The notes beneath the pieces are model-generated. The model made no database searches. It saw only the letters and a program-made list of their open reading frames with translations, and was not told the DNA's origin. The translations under genes and the position numbers were made by a program. Of a DNA stretch of 64,000 bases, positions 55,202-63,955 are shown piece by piece. Numbering within the stretch: the stretch's first letter is position 1; every line of letters starts with the position of its first letter. The DNA comes from CAZNHL01 sp964572965. Lineage in GTDB: Bacteria > Bacteroidota > Bacteroidia > Cytophagales > UBA9547. The DNA lies in assembly GCA_964572965.1 (NCBI GenBank), contig CAZNHL010000002.1:73835-137834 (forward strand), read 5' to 3'.

Positions 55202-55768
55202 TTATTTCTTTTTCTTCGGGGGAAATTTTTTGAATGCTTTATAAGCTATCTTTTTTAATAAACGATCGTTATTTCCATCATTCAATTCTGCAACACAATA
55301 GGCTTTCCATACCAATTGTTTTGTCTTCACATCATAAACGTCAATAATGATTGTCCCCTCTTTGTAATCTCTTATCCACCAGTTATTATAACCAGAATTT
55401 GCCCAGCCCCCATAACCGTAGCCATAATAGCCGCCCCATCTGGGACCGACATTTCCGCCTTCGAGTTCCTGCTTGTTTTTAGCGCCTGCAGTATAAGTAA
55501 CCACAAAGTTGGTATCAGTAGAAGTGGTACCAACTTCTTTAAAGCCCTTATCTTTGAGCTGACTTACAAGTGCATCCTGAATTTTACGCTGCAATAAACT
55601 ATTATCACCTTCAACGTCTTTTGTACTAGTGATAAACTTCCCATCTGCAAAGACGAAATTATGAAACCCTGAAAAATCGAAATTCTGATCAAAATCAATC
55701 TTTACTGTTGTTTGAGCAAATGTGCCGAATGCAGCAAACATGAAAATTATGGTCAATAGCTTTTTCAT
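55202..55768 (-). CDS. DUF4136 secreted protein, copy A
   Basis: A 188-residue paralogue of copy B with signal peptide (MKKLLTIIFMF to TFAQ) and the same order of blocks: VKIDFDQNFDFSGFHNF, TNFVVTYTAGAKNKQEL, a loop rich in Gly and Tyr, YNNWW, TIIIDVYDVKTKQLVWKAY and KAFKKFPPKKKK. The two copies are clearly related over their full length but diverged, so the duplication is not recent. Upstream gene of the pair. ATG at 55813 is in frame but precedes the signal peptide. Confidence 0.78.
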   Translation of the reverse strand: MKKLLTIIFMFAAFGTFAQTTVKIDFDQNFDFSGFHNFVFADGKFITSTKDVEGDNSLLQRKIQDALVSQLKDKGFKEVGTTSTDTNFVVTYTAGAKNKQELEGGNVGPRWGGYYGYGYGGWANSGYNNWWIRDYKEGTIIIDVYDVKTKQLVWKAYCVAELNDGNNDRLLKKIAYKAFKKFPPKKKK

Positions 55769-55837
55769 AAAAAGTAATTTATCTGTAAAATGAATGTTAA
55801 AAAACGAATCCATTCTAAGATAAAAAACGCTATGAGT

Positions 55838-56836
55838 TTACCATCTTAGAAGTGCACTTCCCCACACAAACCCACTACCAAATGCCGTAAAGCAAACCAA
55901 ATCCCCTTTCTTCACCTTTCCCTGTTCCCATGCTTCACTCAATGCCAATGGAATAGAGGCCGCTGTTGTATTACCATATTTTTGAATATTATTAAAAACC
56001 TGGTCATCACTTAGCCCCAGTTGTTTTTGTACGAATTGTGCAATCCTTAGGTTGGCCTGATGAGGAATTAATAAATCAATATCAGAGGCCTGTAATTTGT
56101 TATAATCAAGGGCTTCATGTACAGACTGCGGCATTCTTACAACAGCCTCTTTAAAAACAGCCTGACCATTCATTACAGGAAGCATGCTTCCGTCTTCCAG
56201 CATTTCAGTAGTTACTCTCACCTGTTTATTGCTTCCCGGATGTTCCAGGTATAATTCTTCTGCACTGCCTCCATCTGCATGGATGTGAGTAGACAAAATT
56301 CCTTCATTTTCTTTATCCGTACGCTGCAATACTACAGCACCGGCTCCATCTCCGAAAATAACAGCCGTATTTCTTCCTCTGTCGCTTAGCTCTAAAATAT
56401 TAGACTGAATTTCTGCACCAATCAGCAAAACAGTTTTATACATGCCTGTTTTGATAAACTGATCAGCAATGGAAAGTCCGTAAATAAACCCAGCACATTG
56501 CTGACGAATATCCAATGCGGGAATTTCTTTCAGCCCCAACTGACGCTGTACCAAAACACCAGGTCCCGGAAAAAAGTAATCAGGGCTCAATGTAGCAAAC
56601 ACAATCAGGTCAATATCTTCAGCTGCAATTCCTGCTCTTTCCAAAGCCACCTTTGCCGCCCTTGTTCCCATAGACGAAACAGTATCTTCACCTTCTTTGA
56701 AATAACGACGTTCTTTTACACCTGTACGTTCAACGATCCACTCATCACTGGTACTCATGTATTTCGTTAATTCTTCGTTGGTTACAACTCTTTCAGGAAC
56801 ATAATGCCCTACACCTTTAATGGCTGCTTTATACAT
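55838..56836 (-). CDS. fabH: 3-oxoacyl-ACP synthase III
   Basis: A 332-residue KAS III with Cys in RQQCAGFIYGL (near 114), His in PHQANLRI and Asn in YGNTTAAS, and normal length. It condenses acetyl-CoA or branched acyl-CoA with malonyl-ACP to start fatty acids. ATG at 56836 fits the family start (MYKAAIKGVGHYVPE); ATG at 56869 adds an unlikely tail. It resembles ordinary FabH more than DarB of flexirubin pathways, though DarB belongs to the same superfamily. Confidence 0.87.
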   Translation of the reverse strand: MYKAAIKGVGHYVPERVVTNEELTKYMSTSDEWIVERTGVKERRYFKEGEDTVSSMGTRAAKVALERAGIAAEDIDLIVFATLSPDYFFPGPGVLVQRQLGLKEIPALDIRQQCAGFIYGLSIADQFIKTGMYKTVLLIGAEIQSNILELSDRGRNTAVIFGDGAGAVVLQRTDKENEGILSTHIHADGGSAEELYLEHPGSNKQVRVTTEMLEDGSMLPVMNGQAVFKEAVVRMPQSVHEALDYNKLQASDIDLLIPHQANLRIAQFVQKQLGLSDDQVFNNIQKYGNTTAASIPLALSEAWEQGKVKKGDLVCFTAFGSGFVWGSALLRW

Positions 56837-56986
56837 TTTTGAACAATTTTCTTTCAAATAGAACTCCAAATTTAAGGATTTAGATTTATATAACTAACCT
56901 GCATTAATGCATTTGCCTTAACGATACCTTCTGCAGACTCAGGAAAATATGGCCAGGATAACTGAACTTGCCGAAGTGCCAGAATA

Positions 56987-57016
56987 TTGTATTAAATTCT
57001 CCCGATTGTATCTTTA
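56987..57016 (+). promoter_or_regulatory. Promoter, almost no leader
   Basis: TTG at 56987-56989, a 19-bp spacer and TATCTTTA at 57009-57016 (one mismatch to TAnnTTTG). Only four bases separate it from the ATG at 57021, implying a leaderless message and excluding the in-frame upstream ATG at 56949. Confidence 0.5.
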
Positions 57017-57020
57017 CACT

Positions 57021-57875
57021 ATGGCAACAACTCAAATACATATAGGCGGCGTGCCTGAGCATTTCAATATGCCCTGGCATCTGGCAATTGACAATGGAGA
57101 CTTTTCTTCACAAAATATAGACCTTCACTGGACAGACTATTCAACAGGTACCGGAGCTATGTGCAAAGACCTGAATGAAGGTAAATTGGATATGGCTATA
57201 GTACTTACAGAAGGCGCTGTAGCTGACATAGCCAAAGGTGGCAAAATAAAAATACTGCAATGGTATGTTAAAAGTCCTCTGGTATGGGGAATCCATGTAG
57301 CGGCAAACAGCGCTATTAAGACAACTGAGCAAATATCAGGTAAAAAATACGGAATCAGCCGTATGGGCTCAGGTTCACACCTGATGGCTTTTGTCGATTG
57401 TTCACAAAGAAATATCGCGCTGAATGAAGGCCAACTTGTTATTGTCAATAATATGGACGGCGCTGCTGAAGCATTAGCATCCGGCAAAGCAGACCTTTTT
57501 ATGTGGGAAAAACTCATGACCAAACCGCTGGTCGATAAAGGTATTTTCAGAAGAATTGGTGAATGCCCTACTCCGTGGCCGAGTTTTGTACTGGTTGTTT
57601 CAGACAAATTCCTGTCTGAACAAAAAACTGCCGTTGAAGCTGTTCAGCAGGTTATAAATAATGCTGCTAAGAATTTCAAAACCCTTGCAAACAGGGAAGA
57701 ATTAATCAGTTCAAAATACCAGCTGCCATTAGAAGACGTCCGGAACTGGATCAAAACTGTTGAATGGTCAGAAAACAGTTCTATAGAAAAAGAAAAAATG
57801 CAATTGGTGATTGACACACTTTTCAAACTAAAACTTATTGAATCAAAAGTCCCTTTTGAAACACTTCTGAAATAG
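57021..57875 (+). CDS. NMT1/THI5-like periplasmic-binding-fold protein without signal peptide
   Basis: A 284-residue type II solute-binding fold protein (QIHIGGVPEHFNMPWHLAIDNGDF, LDMAIVLTEGAVADIAKGG, ISGKKYGISRMGSGSHLMAF). From the start at 57021 it has no signal peptide, unlike usual ABC binding proteins. No permease or ATPase is adjacent. It may be a cytosolic ligand sensor or enzyme of the THI5-like group. The ligand is unknown. Confidence 0.7.
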   Translation: MATTQIHIGGVPEHFNMPWHLAIDNGDFSSQNIDLHWTDYSTGTGAMCKDLNEGKLDMAIVLTEGAVADIAKGGKIKILQWYVKSPLVWGIHVAANSAIKTTEQISGKKYGISRMGSGSHLMAFVDCSQRNIALNEGQLVIVNNMDGAAEALASGKADLFMWEKLMTKPLVDKGIFRRIGECPTPWPSFVLVVSDKFLSEQKTAVEAVQQVINNAAKNFKTLANREELISSKYQLPLEDVRNWIKTVEWSENSSIEKEKMQLVIDTLFKLKLIESKVPFETLLK

Positions 57876-57876
57876 A

Positions 57877-57899
57877 AAAAGCGCTTTAAAGGCGCTTTT
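57877..57899. terminator. Bidirectional terminator
   Basis: AAAAGCGC and GCGCTTTT arms around a 7-base loop, A-rich before and T-rich after. It lies between converging stops at 57875 and 57927. Confidence 0.75.
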
Positions 57900-57926
57900 C
57901 TCTATTTATTCGTTATAAAGAAAAAC

Positions 57927-58790
57927 CTAACGGGAATCAATTATATATTTAAGCCTTTCTGCCCCGTCATTATTCAAATGATCGCCATCATAGAAGCTGC
58001 TGTCAGGCAACTTTTCAAGTGACAGATCGATCCACTTTAACCCAAACTGTTTTACTGTATTCGCCATAAAATTATTGTATTTCTCCAAAGCCTGGTCATT
58101 ATATAACTTATAAAGTTTTCCATTGATTGGGGTCGACAGCAATACAACTTCAATATGACGGGCTCTGCAATAAGAAAGAATTTCTGTAAAGTATTTTTGT
58201 TGATGAGCCGACCATTCTAATGTATCGTGCGGAAACATCTCTTTTATCCTTTGAGAGATCTTAAACGTTGTAAGATCACATTGCCTGCCTTTGGGAAAAT
58301 CTCCGCCTAAGAGGCGTTCTTTTTCTACAAGCATTTTAGAGCCTAAAAATGGCAACAATGACTTTGATATAGTAAAAGCCTTGGTTTCAAAACCAGTTAA
58401 CTGATCAATATCACTCCGTTCTGTAGCTGTTAAGAAAGCAGCCAGGTACCTGTAAGAAGGTTTATTAAGTAAACCCTGGTCATAACTGTCATCATAATGC
58501 TTCAGGAAATAATTTAGCCCGACACTCAACACAACTTGTTTCGGTTGGATCAGTTGGATTTTTTTCAACGTAAAAACATAAGGTTCACTCAAATCTGCCA
58601 GGTTATTACTATCTCTTATGGCAAAACTCAAAGTTGAACCACCGGCATAAACCAATCCGGCCCCATGCCTCTTTTCAATAATTTCTCTAATAGACTTCTT
58701 TGTATAATAATCACTCAATCCAAAATACAGCCACAGTGGCAATAGCAGAATTGTAAATACAAGAATGAATCGGGCTATCTTTTTCATCAC
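57927..58790 (-). CDS. Membrane-anchored SGNH/DltD-like protein
   Basis: A 287-residue protein with one N-terminal membrane helix (6-24) and a periplasmic SGNH-like domain. Ser52 in YAGGSTLSF is the block I nucleophile and D268-G-D-H271 supplies the Asp-His pair. The middle has QVVLSVGLNYFLKH, like the block III strand. This arrangement matches DltD, the periplasmic partner of the MBOAT protein DltB. It begins one base after the MBOAT stop. Likely role: final transfer or editing of an acyl group on a surface polymer. Confidence 0.7.
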   Translation of the reverse strand: MMKKIARFILVFTILLLPLWLYFGLSDYYTKKSIREIIEKRHGAGLVYAGGSTLSFAIRDSNNLADLSEPYVFTLKKIQLIQPKQVVLSVGLNYFLKHYDDSYDQGLLNKPSYRYLAAFLTATERSDIDQLTGFETKAFTISKSLLPFLGSKMLVEKERLLGGDFPKGRQCDLTTFKISQRIKEMFPHDTLEWSAHQQKYFTEILSYCRARHIEVVLLSTPINGKLYKLYNDQALEKYNNFMANTVKQFGLKWIDLSLEKLPDSSFYDGDHLNNDGAERLKYIIDSR

Positions 58791-60197
58791 TTAGAATTTA
58801 AAATAAATAAATTCTGAACTGCTAAACTGTCCGAAAACAAGAATAACAAGTAGTAAAAGAGACAATTGACAATACCGGCTCCAGGAATTACCAATGCTAA
58901 AATAGCTTTCTGCAACCTGGTCTTTAAGCCTGAAATCTATCAAAAACATGATTACAGAAAAGATCAGACCTATTTTGGGTAGTGACCCCCAGTTAAACAG
59001 ACTTAAGTCAGTCATATGAAGAGATGTAAAAGACGAAATAATATCGGTTGCCTGAGTAACTGATACCGCTCTGAAAAATATATTGGCAAACAAAACAGCT
59101 ATCCATGTAAGCAGTAAACCGGGCCAAATAGCTTTGAACTTAACCTTCTTGCCAAACAAGAAGAAAACAGACAGATAAATGCCATGTAACAAACCCCATA
59201 TAATAAAATTAAGAGTTTCTCCATGCCACAAACCACTTAATGTAAATGTAACAACGATTGCCAATACAACAGCTGGTTTACCCAACTGACGTAATTCAAT
59301 CGCTATAAAATTAAAAACATAATCCCTGAACCAGTCTGTCAAAGAAATATGCCATTTTTTCCAATAAGTCTGGATGTTAGCAGCAAAATAAGGCTGTTTG
59401 AAATTGTCTTTTAAACGAACACCAAACATAGAAGAAGTACCAATGGCAATATCCGAATAACCGGAAAAATCAGCATAAATCTGGATTGTAAAAATGATTA
59501 CCGCAAACAAATACTCCCAGGAAACAGCGGGATAATCGGTCAGAAAAACTTTATTTACAAACGGAGCCAGATTATCAGCTACTACCATTTTTTTGAATAA
59601 ACCCCAGATAACCAGTTTTACACCCCAGTTAAATTTATCGGAATCGAACAAGAGGCCACTTTTAAATTGCGGCAACAAATGATAAGACTTATCAATTGGG
59701 CCTGCCAATAACTGAGGAAAAAAACTTACAAAAACAGCAAAACTCACAAAATCCTTTTCAGCCGCTACTCTTCCGTAATAAACATCCAATACATAACTGA
59801 TAGACTGGAATGTATAAAAGGAAATCCCAATAGGAATAATGATATGATTAAAACTCCATGAATCAGTTAAACCAACGACATACAAGCTTTTTTCAAGTAC
59901 AGGAAAAACACAGGCAGCATAACGGAATGAAGCCAGCATACCCAAATTCACCGCAATACTCAATAAAACCCAAAGCCGCTTTTTTAGGATACTTTGTGAT
60001 TTTTCAATCTGAATTCCACTGATATAATCAATACTTGTCGTAAAAAACAGCAAAACTACATACACAGCCTTCCAGCTCATGTAAAAGATATAACTGGCAA
60101 GTAATAAGAGATGCTTCCTGTATGCCGGTTGTAACAGGTAAAATAAGCCCAGCACAAATGAGAAAAAGAGTAAGAAAGCAAAACTGTTAAAAGTCAT
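58791..60197 (-). CDS. MBOAT acyltransferase (AlgI/DltB type)
   Basis: A 468-residue protein with about ten to twelve membrane helices. The MBOAT His pair is visible as His283 (KKWHISLTDW) and His325 (SGLWHGETLNFIIWG), with FFPQLLAGPI and FSGYSDIAIG. It should accept an acyl group inside and pass it across the membrane to an extracellular acceptor. ATG at 60197 lies one base after the ACP stop; a further upstream ATG at 60218 would overlap it. Neighbouring ACP and FkbH suggest the donor is acyl-ACP. Confidence 0.87.
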   Translation of the reverse strand: MTFNSFAFLLFFSFVLGLFYLLQPAYRKHLLLLASYIFYMSWKAVYVVLLFFTTSIDYISGIQIEKSQSILKKRLWVLLSIAVNLGMLASFRYAACVFPVLEKSLYVVGLTDSWSFNHIIIPIGISFYTFQSISYVLDVYYGRVAAEKDFVSFAVFVSFFPQLLAGPIDKSYHLLPQFKSGLLFDSDKFNWGVKLVIWGLFKKMVVADNLAPFVNKVFLTDYPAVSWEYLFAVIIFTIQIYADFSGYSDIAIGTSSMFGVRLKDNFKQPYFAANIQTYWKKWHISLTDWFRDYVFNFIAIELRQLGKPAVVLAIVVTFTLSGLWHGETLNFIIWGLLHGIYLSVFFLFGKKVKFKAIWPGLLLTWIAVLFANIFFRAVSVTQATDIISSFTSLHMTDLSLFNWGSLPKIGLIFSVIMFLIDFRLKDQVAESYFSIGNSWSRYCQLSLLLLVILVFGQFSSSEFIYFKF

Positions 60198-60198
60198 C

Positions 60199-60441
60199 CT
60201 ATAACAATTTCGCTTCAATAGCCTTCGAAAGCTCCCCTACATTACCCAGGGTCTGAATTTCGAAAGTTGTGAACTTTATCTTAAAATACTTTTCTATAGC
60301 GACAATCAATTGCAGATGAGTCAGAGAATCCCATTCCTCAATGTCTCCAGCCGTAGTTTCATTTTTCAGATCAACGGAAGGAATATCCAGCACATCTATA
60401 AAAATCTTATTTAAATGAGTTATTATCTCTTTGCCGTCCAT
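60199..60441 (-). CDS. Acyl carrier protein of the FkbH-MBOAT unit
   Basis: An 80-residue ACP with Ser39 in IEEWDSLTHLQLIVAIE, the DSLTHL form seen in carriers of FkbH and DltC-type systems. It begins directly at the FkbH stop (no gap) and ends one base before the MBOAT start. It should carry the small acyl group made by the FkbH protein and present it to the MBOAT protein. Confidence 0.9.
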   Translation of the reverse strand: MDGKEIITHLNKIFIDVLDIPSVDLKNETTAGDIEEWDSLTHLQLIVAIEKYFKIKFTTFEIQTLGNVGELSKAIEAKLL

Positions 60442-62145
60442 TTAACCAAGGTTTATAAAATGCATTTTCGGTACATAATTAAGCAGTGACAATTTCCACA
60501 AATTGTCATCCTTTTCAAAGCCTAATCTGCTGTACAGATCAGCTACAAGATTGTTTTTCGTATTAGGCAAATATTCACCCACCAGTTTTTTATAACCTAA
60601 CTGAACTGATTGCTGAACAATTTCATTCAGAATATAATCTTCCACTCCTCTTTGTAATACCCTGCAACTCATTGCCCAGTTTTCTATAAAAACGATATCA
60701 CTATCCAGTTTTTGTAATATGATATAAGCAATCAAACCATAGCTGCCAAACCTGTCATTCAAAGTAATACTTAGAATATTGTAATCTTTATCGGATACCA
60801 GCCGCTCCAGATCGTTTTCAGAGTACCTTATCGTCCTCAGATTAAACTGGTTTGACCTCGTTGCTAATTGAGCAATACGCGGAATAGAAAAAGCATCTGC
60901 CTTACTTACCGTTGCGCTCATTCCAAGGCTTTTAAGATATGCTTTATAANNNNNNNNNNTGAAACTTTCTGATGCAATTTTCCTCAAAGCTTCGTTCTGG
61001 TATTGCTTTGTCCGTGCTGCGTCATTTTCAGAAATACCAATCGTTTCGAAAAGATTCAGTGAAGCAAGAAACGATACATACTCAGCCGGATCTAAAGGCA
61101 TTTCCGGTACAAATACTTCTGGCAATACTTCTCTCAAAAGGTTTCGTTCAAAAGCGCTATCATCCACAAAAACCATACTATCAAAACCAATATCCAAAAC
61201 AGATCTGATATGTCTGATATTATCAGCCTTGTTTTCCCAATTCGTCACAAAAACAGCAAAATCTTCCCTTTTCAGGATCATTTCAGGATGGTCAAAAGCC
61301 TGTAAAGCCAGCGCTTCGTCATTTTTACTGCACACAGCCAGTAGAATCCCCCGTTCCTTAAGCTGCTTCAGCCACAACTGAAAGAAAGAATAAGCCTTTC
61401 CAATACTTAAATCCCCTATCTGAAGCTTTTCAATACCATCCTCACCTATAATGCCACCCCAAAGTGTATTATCTAAATCCAGCACGACACATTTACAGCC
61501 CTTTCCAAGACTCGCTTTAATGACATCAGCCGTTGCTTGGGCCACATACGGTAAACTATCAATCGACAAAACCATATCAGCAGCAACATAAAGCTTTGGA
61601 TCATGAAACAATTCAGTTCCCAGGCTCGCCTGAAGTAAGTTAATATCAATCAAAGAACAACTTTCAGACTGGGCCAGATTCGCCAAGCCTTCGTTTATTT
61701 TCCTCAAATGATATAAAAATGTATTACAGCTTTGGGCAGCATAATTTCCATAAATCCCGTCATTAATTTCTCTTAATGTATAGATCAATATGCGAGCCTT
61801 GCTGCCTTTTAAACACTTGATAATACTTTGATACTTTTCTAACTGAACCTGAAAGAAATTATCTTTTTCAGCTGCTCTGTAGAAATCCCACTGCAACTTC
61901 TCTGCACTTAAAAAGAGAATAACATAGTCCTGATGATAAAGCGAAGAGTGAGAATTAAACACATCATCCAACGTATAATCAGAGACTGAAATATCCAATC
62001 CGTTTTCATACCCTTGCCCACGAATAGCCTGCATTAATAACTGAACAGAACTGTCGGCAACAATTGCACACTTGAACCTGTACATATTGCTGAAGTCTTT
62101 TTTCAGATTACGTTTCAAATAATTGAAATCCTTCATACTATTCAT
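60442..62145 (-). CDS. FkbH-like HAD-IIIC acyl-loading enzyme
   Basis: A protein of about 567 residues. Residues 20-205 form an N-terminal SGNH-like domain. The HAD-IIIC core has D223-x-D225 in VLDLDNTLWGGIIGEDG, the Lys-containing VCSKNDEALA and FVDDSAFER. The C-terminal GNAT-like domain ends in YSRLGFEKDDNLWKL. FkbH enzymes take glyceryl from 1,3-bisphosphoglycerate and load it on ACP. Ten Ns at 60950-60959 fall in the linker before the GNAT-like part. First gene of the four-gene unit, divergent from the reductase. Confidence 0.85.
   Translation of the reverse strand: MNSMKDFNYLKRNLKKDFSNMYRFKCAIVADSSVQLLMQAIRGQGYENGLDISVSDYTLDDVFNSHSSLYHQDYVILFLSAEKLQWDFYRAAEKDNFFQVQLEKYQSIIKCLKGSKARILIYTLREINDGIYGNYAAQSCNTFLYHLRKINEGLANLAQSESCSLIDINLLQASLGTELFHDPKLYVAADMVLSIDSLPYVAQATADVIKASLGKGCKCVVLDLDNTLWGGIIGEDGIEKLQIGDLSIGKAYSFFQLWLKQLKERGILLAVCSKNDEALALQAFDHPEMILKREDFAVFVTNWENKADNIRHIRSVLDIGFDSMVFVDDSAFERNLLREVLPEVFVPEMPLDPAEYVSFLASLNLFETIGISENDAARTKQYQNEALRKIASESFXXXXYKAYLKSLGMSATVSKADAFSIPRIAQLATRSNQFNLRTIRYSENDLERLVSDKDYNILSITLNDRFGSYGLIAYIILQKLDSDIVFIENWAMSCRVLQRGVEDYILNEIVQQSVQLGYKKLVGEYLPNTKNNLVADLYSRLGFEKDDNLWKLSLLNYVPKMHFINLG
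60950..60959. other. Ten-N scaffold join inside the FkbH gene
   Basis: Reading frames on both sides agree if the gap is 1, 4, 7 or 10 bases. No base overlap is shared by the flanks. The family spacing between SESF and YKAYLKSLGM suggests only one or two residues are missing. Confidence 0.75.
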
Positions 62146-62248
62146 GCTACAAAAGAAGTAGAATTTATGATGAATGAAAAACTAATGAGAAAATCTAACC
62201 CCTAATCTGTTAAAAAGCACCTCCAACTTCATTATCTTCGTTATTGTT

Positions 62249-63322
62249 ATGGCAACACAAACACATAATTTTAAGATTATCAAGGTTATTCAGGAAACAG
62301 ACGACACTCAATCGTATGTTCTGACTCCTCTTAATCCTGAAAAGTTCACCTATAAAGCCGGTCAGTTTCTTACTTTCCTATTTGAAATTAATGGACGTAA
62401 AATCAGGCGCCCCTATTCCATTGCTACGGCTCCGGAAATTGACAAGGATATTAAAGTATTGGTTAAAAGAATTCCTAACGGAGAAATTTCAAGGTATATC
62501 CATGACAACTGGCAGGTCGGGCATACTGTAACCTCCATAGATCCTTCAGGTAAGTTCGTCTTAGACAATATTACTTCCACACAAAGAGATATCTTTCTTT
62601 TAGCTGCAGGAAGCGGTATTTCCCCAATTATGGGAATATTGAAAGAAGCTCTGTACAAATACCCTAACAGCCACATAAAGCTCTACTACAGTAATAAAAA
62701 TGCCGAGCAAACGATCTATTACAATGAAATAAACCAACTTATCAGAGAGTTCCCCGAACGCCTGAAAGTTGAGTATTTATTCAGCGAGTCCAAATTCTTA
62801 TTCAAAGCACGCCTTAATAAGCTTTTGCTGGAGGAACTGGTGACAACCCACTTGATGTTTGATAAAGCAGAAGCTCTCTGTTACACTTGCGGCCCCTACG
62901 ATTACATGCAATTCTGCGAAATTGTATTAAGATATATGGGTTTCAAAAACACCCATATCAAAAAAGAAATCTTCCTTGTACCTGAAGATGAAGAAGACGA
63001 TGATGATACAACACGAAAAACATTTGACATCAAAGACAAATCACCACGTGAAGTCGAAGTCCATATCCATAAACAAGTCCATACATTCATTGTAAACTTC
63101 CCTGATACGATACTGGATGCAGCACTTAAAAACAATATAGAACTACCATACAGTTGCAAAGCAGGTCAATGTAGCACCTGTTCTACTAAATGCATTTCCG
63201 GTGAAGTGGTAATGAGTTTTAATGCAGTATTAACAGAAAGAGAAGAAAAAAGCGGTCAGATTCTAACCTGTAAAGGCCATCCTGTATCTAAAAAAGTAAT
63301 CCTCGACTACGACAGGAACTAA
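62249..63322 (+). CDS. PaaE-like ferredoxin-NAD(P)H reductase with C-terminal 2Fe-2S domain
   Basis: A 357-residue electron-transfer protein. RPYSIATAP binds FAD, AAGSGISPIMGIL binds NAD(P)H, and the C-terminal plant-type ferredoxin has C-x4-C-x2-C (SCKAGQCSTCSTKC) and a fourth Cys in LTCKGHP. An acidic linker (DEEDDDD) joins the parts. It would feed electrons from NADPH to an oxygenase or desaturase. No PAA oxygenase genes are nearby, so the partner is unknown; the carotenoid or flexirubin oxygenases are possible. Confidence 0.85.
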   Translation: MATQTHNFKIIKVIQETDDTQSYVLTPLNPEKFTYKAGQFLTFLFEINGRKIRRPYSIATAPEIDKDIKVLVKRIPNGEISRYIHDNWQVGHTVTSIDPSGKFVLDNITSTQRDIFLLAAGSGISPIMGILKEALYKYPNSHIKLYYSNKNAEQTIYYNEINQLIREFPERLKVEYLFSESKFLFKARLNKLLLEELVTTHLMFDKAEALCYTCGPYDYMQFCEIVLRYMGFKNTHIKKEIFLVPEDEEDDDDTTRKTFDIKDKSPREVEVHIHKQVHTFIVNFPDTILDAALKNNIELPYSCKAGQCSTCSTKCISGEVVMSFNAVLTEREEKSGQILTCKGHPVSKKVILDYDRN

Positions 63323-63336
63323 AAAGTCTCAAAATG

Positions 63337-63365
63337 AAAAGCATCCTCTTTTGGAGGATGCTTTT
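63337..63365. terminator. Bidirectional terminator
   Basis: Perfect 12-bp arms AAAAGCATCCTC and GAGGATGCTTTT around a 5-base loop, between converging genes ending at 63322 and 63392. Confidence 0.9.
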
Positions 63366-63391
63366 GATTATGAACTAAGCTAATCGAGAGA

Positions 63392-63583
63392 TTAAACTAA
63401 CTCTACGTTAACTGCGTTAAGACCTTTTTTACCACGTTCTACTTCAAACTTAACTTTGTCATTTTCACGGATTTCGTCAACCAAACCAGAGATATGAACG
63501 AAGATATCTTCGCTAGAATCAGAAGGAGTGATGAAACCAAAACCTTTTGTGTTGTTGAAAAACTTTACTGTTCCTTGTTGCAT
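63392..63583 (-). CDS. cspA: Cold-shock domain protein
   Basis: A 63-residue CspA family protein with RNA-binding motifs KGFGFI (RNP1) and DIFVHIS (RNP2). ATG at 63583 matches the family start (MQQGTVKFFN); ATG at 63610 is in frame. The gene is preceded by a long AT-rich leader, as is common for csp genes, with TATGTTTA, near the -7 consensus, about 70 bases upstream. It acts as an RNA chaperone in the cytosol. Confidence 0.92.
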   Translation of the reverse strand: MQQGTVKFFNNTKGFGFITPSDSSEDIFVHISGLVDEIRENDKVKFEVERGKKGLNAVNVELV

Positions 63584-63870
63584 GTTGTTATTTGTAATTG
63601 TTGTTAACATTTTAAGAAGGTCAGATCAGTTTTGTCTTCCCACACTTAAACATAATATAAATATATACCATTACTTTTAATAATCCTAATATCTACTTGA
63701 TATTAAATAATTAAAAATGAGATTATTATTTATGTATTGCCCGTCCCCGGATAGAGGCTCTTCTAAAAAGTGTGTAAAGGCGGGGCGGGTTTGGCGGTCT
63801 GTTGGGTATATGGCATTTTGATCCGCTTTCTCCCTAACAACTAAAAAAACGAATTTTAGGACATAAAAAA
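63584..63870. other. Intergenic region between cspA and the rRNA terminator
   Basis: About 290 bases with no gene. The part next to cspA (63584-63720) is AT-rich and should hold its promoter and leader. The part at 63735-63835 is much richer in G and C, including CCCGTCCCC and GGGGCGGG words that could pair imperfectly. No tRNA cloverleaf or ORF was seen. Confidence 0.5.
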
Positions 63871-63903
63871 AGTCCTGTCCCGCAATAATCGCGGGACAAG
63901 ACT
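63871..63903 (-). terminator. Terminator of the rRNA operon
   Basis: Read on the minus strand, AGTC-x-TGTCCCGC pairs with its complement (63871-63883 and 63891-63903, one mismatch, 7-base loop) and is followed by seven T. It lies 50 bases past the 5S rRNA 3' end in the direction of transcription. Confidence 0.85.
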
Positions 63904-63955
63904 TCTATTTCTTGTATCATTTTCCGAACATTCCCCTATGTACTATGTAAATAAG

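Noticed and set aside
55838..56836. FabH considered as DarB of the flexirubin pathway
   Set aside because: Length and motifs match ordinary KAS III, no DarA-like aromatase is next to it, and it is far from the pigment locus.
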